Below, one piece after another: positions 61,267 to 64,000 of a stretch of DNA of 64,000 nt (within the stretch, counting starts at the first letter, position 1; every line of letters begins with the position of its first letter). Both the position numbers and the translations under genes were made by a program. Source of the stretch: JAWKIJ01 sp041394325 (GTDB lineage Bacteria; Actinomycetota; Acidimicrobiia; Acidimicrobiales; Microtrichaceae); assembly GCA_041394325.1 (NCBI GenBank), contig JAWKIJ010000001.1, forward strand, positions 1,178,001 through 1,242,000, given 5' to 3'. Under the pieces are notes generated by a model. It was not told the origin of the DNA. It did not search any database and saw nothing but the letters and a program-made list of their open reading frames with translations.

Positions 61267-62642
61267 GCGTGCGGTCGCCCCACGAGCGCCGACGCAACCT
61301 CTCGTTGATCCACGCACACCCAGGCGCCGAGCAGCAGCAGCCACAGGGCGGACATGCCGATCCCCGAGCCGACCCCTTCGACGGTCAGGCCGTTGACCAT
61401 CAGTGTCAGCAACAATCCCGACAGGACCGGTACGTCCCGGTGGCCGTGGTGTGACAGGCGGACGATGCCGACGATGATCGCGCCGATCAGGGCGAGCCAC
61501 AGGCCGGCGCCGACGAGTCCGCCGTCGACCAACACGTTCACGAGCGCGTTGTGCGCGCCGCCGAGCCCGACGCGTTTGTAGAAGATCCCCCGTGAGGTGG
61601 CCAGGCCCCAGCCGATCAGCGGCCGTTCGCGAACGAGGTCGAAGGCGATGGACCACAGTTCGGTCCGGTTGGAGACCGTTGCCAGGTTCGCCGCCGATTC
61701 GCCGCGGGCCAGGAAGGTGTAGATCGGTCCGGCGAACAGCCACAGCGGGATGATGGTCGCCACACCGCCGAGCACGGCCAGAGGCAGTCGGTTGCGACGC
61801 GGGGTCGACAGATAGCCGACCAGGGCGAGGCCGGGTATCGCGGCGAACAGTGCTCCACGCGTCCGGGTTTCCAGCAACGCGAGGCTCATTCCCGCCATCA
61901 GCACGAGCGAGAGGGGGCCGAGCCAACGATCGAGAGGGTGGGACCGTCGCGGTGGTTCGCCGAGGAGCCCCGCGGTGAGCACGAGTGCGAGCGCCAACAT
62001 CGCGCCCGCCGTCACCGGATGGACGTAGAACCAGCTGAAGCGGTCCGCCTGGAGGTGGGAGTACGGAACTCGAAACCAGATTCCCAGTACCGCCGATCCG
62101 GCGACGAGTATCACGAAGCCGCGTGCGAGCTGCACCATCTGTGCGCGCGTGGCGCGGCCGGCGATCGCCCCCGCGCAGGTCACCATCACGAGGAGCTGCG
62201 CCCCGCGGACCGCTCCCAGCGTCGGGTACGTCCCGTAGGCCACCGAGACGAACATCGTGGCCGCGTAGGCGCGCATCACGAACAGGATGGCCGTCGGGCG
62301 CCTGAGCCGTGGGGGTGAGAGCACGAACAGCAGGAGATAGCCGAGAACGGCTGCATACAGGCCCAGTTCGAGGAGCACGGTCGGATCGGCGGCACCGCTG
62401 AGCGAGTCGCCCACCTCCCGGTGCCGGAACTTGTACTCGGTGCCGACCATCAGCACCAGGGGACAGACCGTCACCCAGATGGTCGGCATGAGGCGCGGCG
62501 CCGTACCGCCTGCCCTCGACGTACTCCGACGCCGTCGTGATGCGACCGGGCGGAGCCGGCCGAGTCCGCTCCGTCGTGTCGGTGCGGGCGAAAGAGGACG
62601 TCGGTGGGCCGGAGGCCTCCACGTCGGCGCGGTGGAGGTCAC
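61212..62642 (-). CDS. O-antigen ligase/polymerase family membrane protein
   Basis: A 476-residue protein with about 11 membrane segments and a large loop. The Wzy/WaaL signature region is seen in LVRERPLIGWGLATSRGIFY and GGAHNALVNVLVDGGLVGAG; the RPLxGxG and HNxxL elements are typical of the PF04932 family. It would polymerise or ligate exported repeat units. The GTG at 62642 begins two bases before the stop of the Wzz-like gene ends, so they form one operon. The first 50 residues are polar and the start may lie further in (ATG near MPTIWVTV). Confidence 0.82.
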   Translation of the reverse strand: MTSTAPTWRPPAHRRPLSPAPTRRSGLGRLRPVASRRRRSTSRAGGTAPRLMPTIWVTVCPLVLMVGTEYKFRHREVGDSLSGAADPTVLLELGLYAAVLGYLLLFVLSPPRLRRPTAILFVMRAYAATMFVSVAYGTYPTLGAVRGAQLLVMVTCAGAIAGRATRAQMVQLARGFVILVAGSAVLGIWFRVPYSHLQADRFSWFYVHPVTAGAMLALALVLTAGLLGEPPRRSHPLDRWLGPLSLVLMAGMSLALLETRTRGALFAAIPGLALVGYLSTPRRNRLPLAVLGGVATIIPLWLFAGPIYTFLARGESAANLATVSNRTELWSIAFDLVRERPLIGWGLATSRGIFYKRVGLGGAHNALVNVLVDGGLVGAGLWLALIGAIIVGIVRLSHHGHRDVPVLSGLLLTLMVNGLTVEGVGSGIGMSALWLLLLGAWVCVDQREVASALVGRPHAQPDRTSARSRVLETSGV

Positions 62643-62643
62643 C

Positions 62644-64000
62644 TCAGTCGGCGTCGACGAAGACGAACCCGACTCCGTCCCCGGCGAGGAAATGCAACTG
62701 TCGTCTGGCGTCCTCGATGTCGGCGCGAGCGGTACCCGACGCGACGATCACGGCGATCCCGTCGACGACCTGGCCGAGCATGGAGGATCCGGCCGAGGCC
62801 AACAACGGCGGGCCGTCCACGATGATCAGGTCGAAGTCGCCGCGGAGCTCACGCAGCGCGTCGGCCATGTCGGCCGACCGGAACAGCGACGGTGCCTGTC
62901 CCGGGTGTCCCCCTGGGCCCATCATGAACAGTTCGGGGCTTCCCGGACCCTTGCCGAGCCCCACGCGGATGACCGCCTCGCCCGCCGTCGCGGCACCGGC
63001 GATGAACTCCTCCAGTCCCAGGCCTTCGGGCAGGCCGAGTGCGGCCGAGACCGCCCTCCCCGCCTGGTCGCCGTCGATCAACAGGACCCGGCGTCCGGCG
63101 CGGGCGGCGACGAGGGCGGTCTTGATCACGATGTCCTCGTGTCGCTCGAGCGGCTCGACGGCCGTGAACAGCACCGACGTGCCACGCAGTACCGCGTCGA
63201 CGTTGGCGGCGACGCGTTGGAACATCGGCTCGGGGGTCGCGAGCAGGTCGAGCCGTGGATCTGCCGGGGTCGGAACCGTGATCTCGCCCAGCGACGGGAG
63301 TCCGACCCAGTCGGCCACGGACACCGCGTCGTCGGCGACGGGATCGCGATCCGCGCGGAACCATGCCACGAGCATCGCCCCCAACAGGCCGAGCACTCCA
63401 CCGATCAGGCCGTTGCGGACCAGGGTGCTGAGACGGCCCGCCGTCGCGGGGACCCTCGCGTAGTCGTACGCCTCCGTACCGTCGCCGAACAACGCCTGGG
63501 TGCTCCGGATGTCGGTCTCGCTCTCCTGCAGGGTGTTGAGCCGCGCGACGGTGGCTTGTGAGACGGCGGTGGCGTAGGCGCCGCTTCCGGCCTCGGACTT
63601 GAGCTGGTCGAGCTTCGCGTTGAGCTTGTCCGTCTCGGGCTTGAGCGCGTCGAGCGCCGCCTGGGCCTTCTTCGCGGCCTGCTCCTTGGTGGCCTTCCGG
63701 TACGACGCGACGATCGCGTCGACGGTGCCGACGGCGGTTCGGGCATCGGAGTAGCGGCACTCGACGGTCATCACGCTGGTGCCGTCCTCGGCCGACGCCT
63801 TGCACCGTGAGCGGATGTCGGCCGGCGTCCCTGCCGCCGGGAAGGACTTCGCCGTCGCCTGGAGGATGGTTCCCGAGTTGGTGAACTCGACACGTTCGTT
63901 GAGATAGCGGGCGAAGTCCACCACCGACGAGCCGCTCCGGTAGGTCAGCGACCCGCGGGGGTCCGTGAGCGACACACGTCCGACCGCCCGGGCCTCGCTT
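62644..64000 (-). CDS. Wzz/BY-kinase-like chain-length regulator with degenerate P-loop (partial)
   Basis: At least 452 residues; the frame runs off the right edge without a start. Order: periplasmic part with coiled coil (ATKEQAAKKAQAALDALKPE), a membrane segment (NGLIGGVLGLLGAMLVAWF), then a cytoplasmic MinD/BY-kinase fold. The P-loop position reads FTAVEPLERHEDIVIKTAL, lacking GKS/T; Walker A' is VLLIDGDQ and Walker B FDLIIVDGPP. There is no tyrosine cluster at the end (FVFVDAD). It resembles polysaccharide copolymerases of the CapAB/Wzc type, but probably cannot bind ATP normally. Confidence 0.8.
   Translation of the reverse strand, partial: SEARAVGRVSLTDPRGSLTYRSGSSVVDFARYLNERVEFTNSGTILQATAKSFPAAGTPADIRSRCKASAEDGTSVMTVECRYSDARTAVGTVDAIVASYRKATKEQAAKKAQAALDALKPETDKLNAKLDQLKSEAGSGAYATAVSQATVARLNTLQESETDIRSTQALFGDGTEAYDYARVPATAGRLSTLVRNGLIGGVLGLLGAMLVAWFRADRDPVADDAVSVADWVGLPSLGEITVPTPADPRLDLLATPEPMFQRVAANVDAVLRGTSVLFTAVEPLERHEDIVIKTALVAARAGRRVLLIDGDQAGRAVSAALGLPEGLGLEEFIAGAATAGEAVIRVGLGKGPGSPELFMMGPGGHPGQAPSLFRSADMADALRELRGDFDLIIVDGPPLLASAGSSMLGQVVDGIAVIVASGTARADIEDARRQLHFLAGDGVGFVFVDAD

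Overview
The window is GC-rich chromosomal DNA from a bacterium of actinobacterial type. Supporting signs are GTG and TTG start codons, ATGA/TGATG gene coupling, an actinobacterial gene order (rpoBC–str–S10–spc–alpha–rplM/rpsI–glmM–alr–tsa–groESL), tandem CIRCE operators and likely leaderless genes. My best guess is the class Acidimicrobiia of the Actinomycetota. That is an inference from gene order and protein style, not from a database search. There is no rRNA gene, insertion sequence, prophage, CRISPR array or origin.

Layout: (1) 1–4042 is a loosely linked flank: the end of an acyl/acetyl-CoA synthetase, htpX, yajQ, tRNA-Tyr, a GNAT acetyltransferase and a frameshifted SMC-like membrane ATPase. 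(2) 4180–8522 holds tRNA-Thr, tRNA-Met, rpmG, tRNA-Trp, secE–nusG, rplKA, a structured L10 leader and rplJL. (3) 8637–20967 is rpoB–rpoC and the str operon (rpsL, rpsG, fusA, tuf). (4) 21182–38536 is the ribosomal-protein superoperon rpsJ to rplO, then secY, adk, infA, rpmJ, rpsM, rpsK, rpsD, rpoA, rplQ, truA, rplM and rpsI. (5) 38547–51801 covers cell-wall precursor and housekeeping genes: glmM, a 1157-residue GlmS-like protein, acpS, the NAD(P)HX repair enzyme, alr, a small secreted protein, tsaE, tsaB, rimI, tsaD and groES–groEL. (6) 52033–64000 is a cell-surface polysaccharide region: sugar-1-phosphate transferase, two glycosyltransferases, a flippase, a secreted beta-propeller/FN3 protein, a lipoprotein, a CDP-alcohol phosphotransferase with its cytidylyltransferase, an O-antigen-ligase-like protein and a Wzz/BY-kinase-like chain-length regulator that runs off the right edge.

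Regions 2–4 supply transcription, translation and Sec export. Region 5 supplies UDP-GlcNAc and D-alanine precursors, tRNA t6A modification and chaperonin. Region 6 looks like a Wzx/Wzy-type export pathway: priming on undecaprenyl phosphate, sugar addition, flipping, polymerisation or ligation, and length control.

Most unusual points: the RpoC subunit has lost three of the four cysteines of its second zinc site. The GlmS-like protein has an extra domain inside its glutaminase and a 300-residue tail. infA appears to begin with CTG. Two P-loop-type proteins lack a recognisable Walker A. At least five genes, including the essential rplB and tsaD, are broken by single-base indels. Because essential genes are hit, sequence error is the likeliest explanation for the whole set, and broken frames here should not be read as pseudogenes without checking reads.
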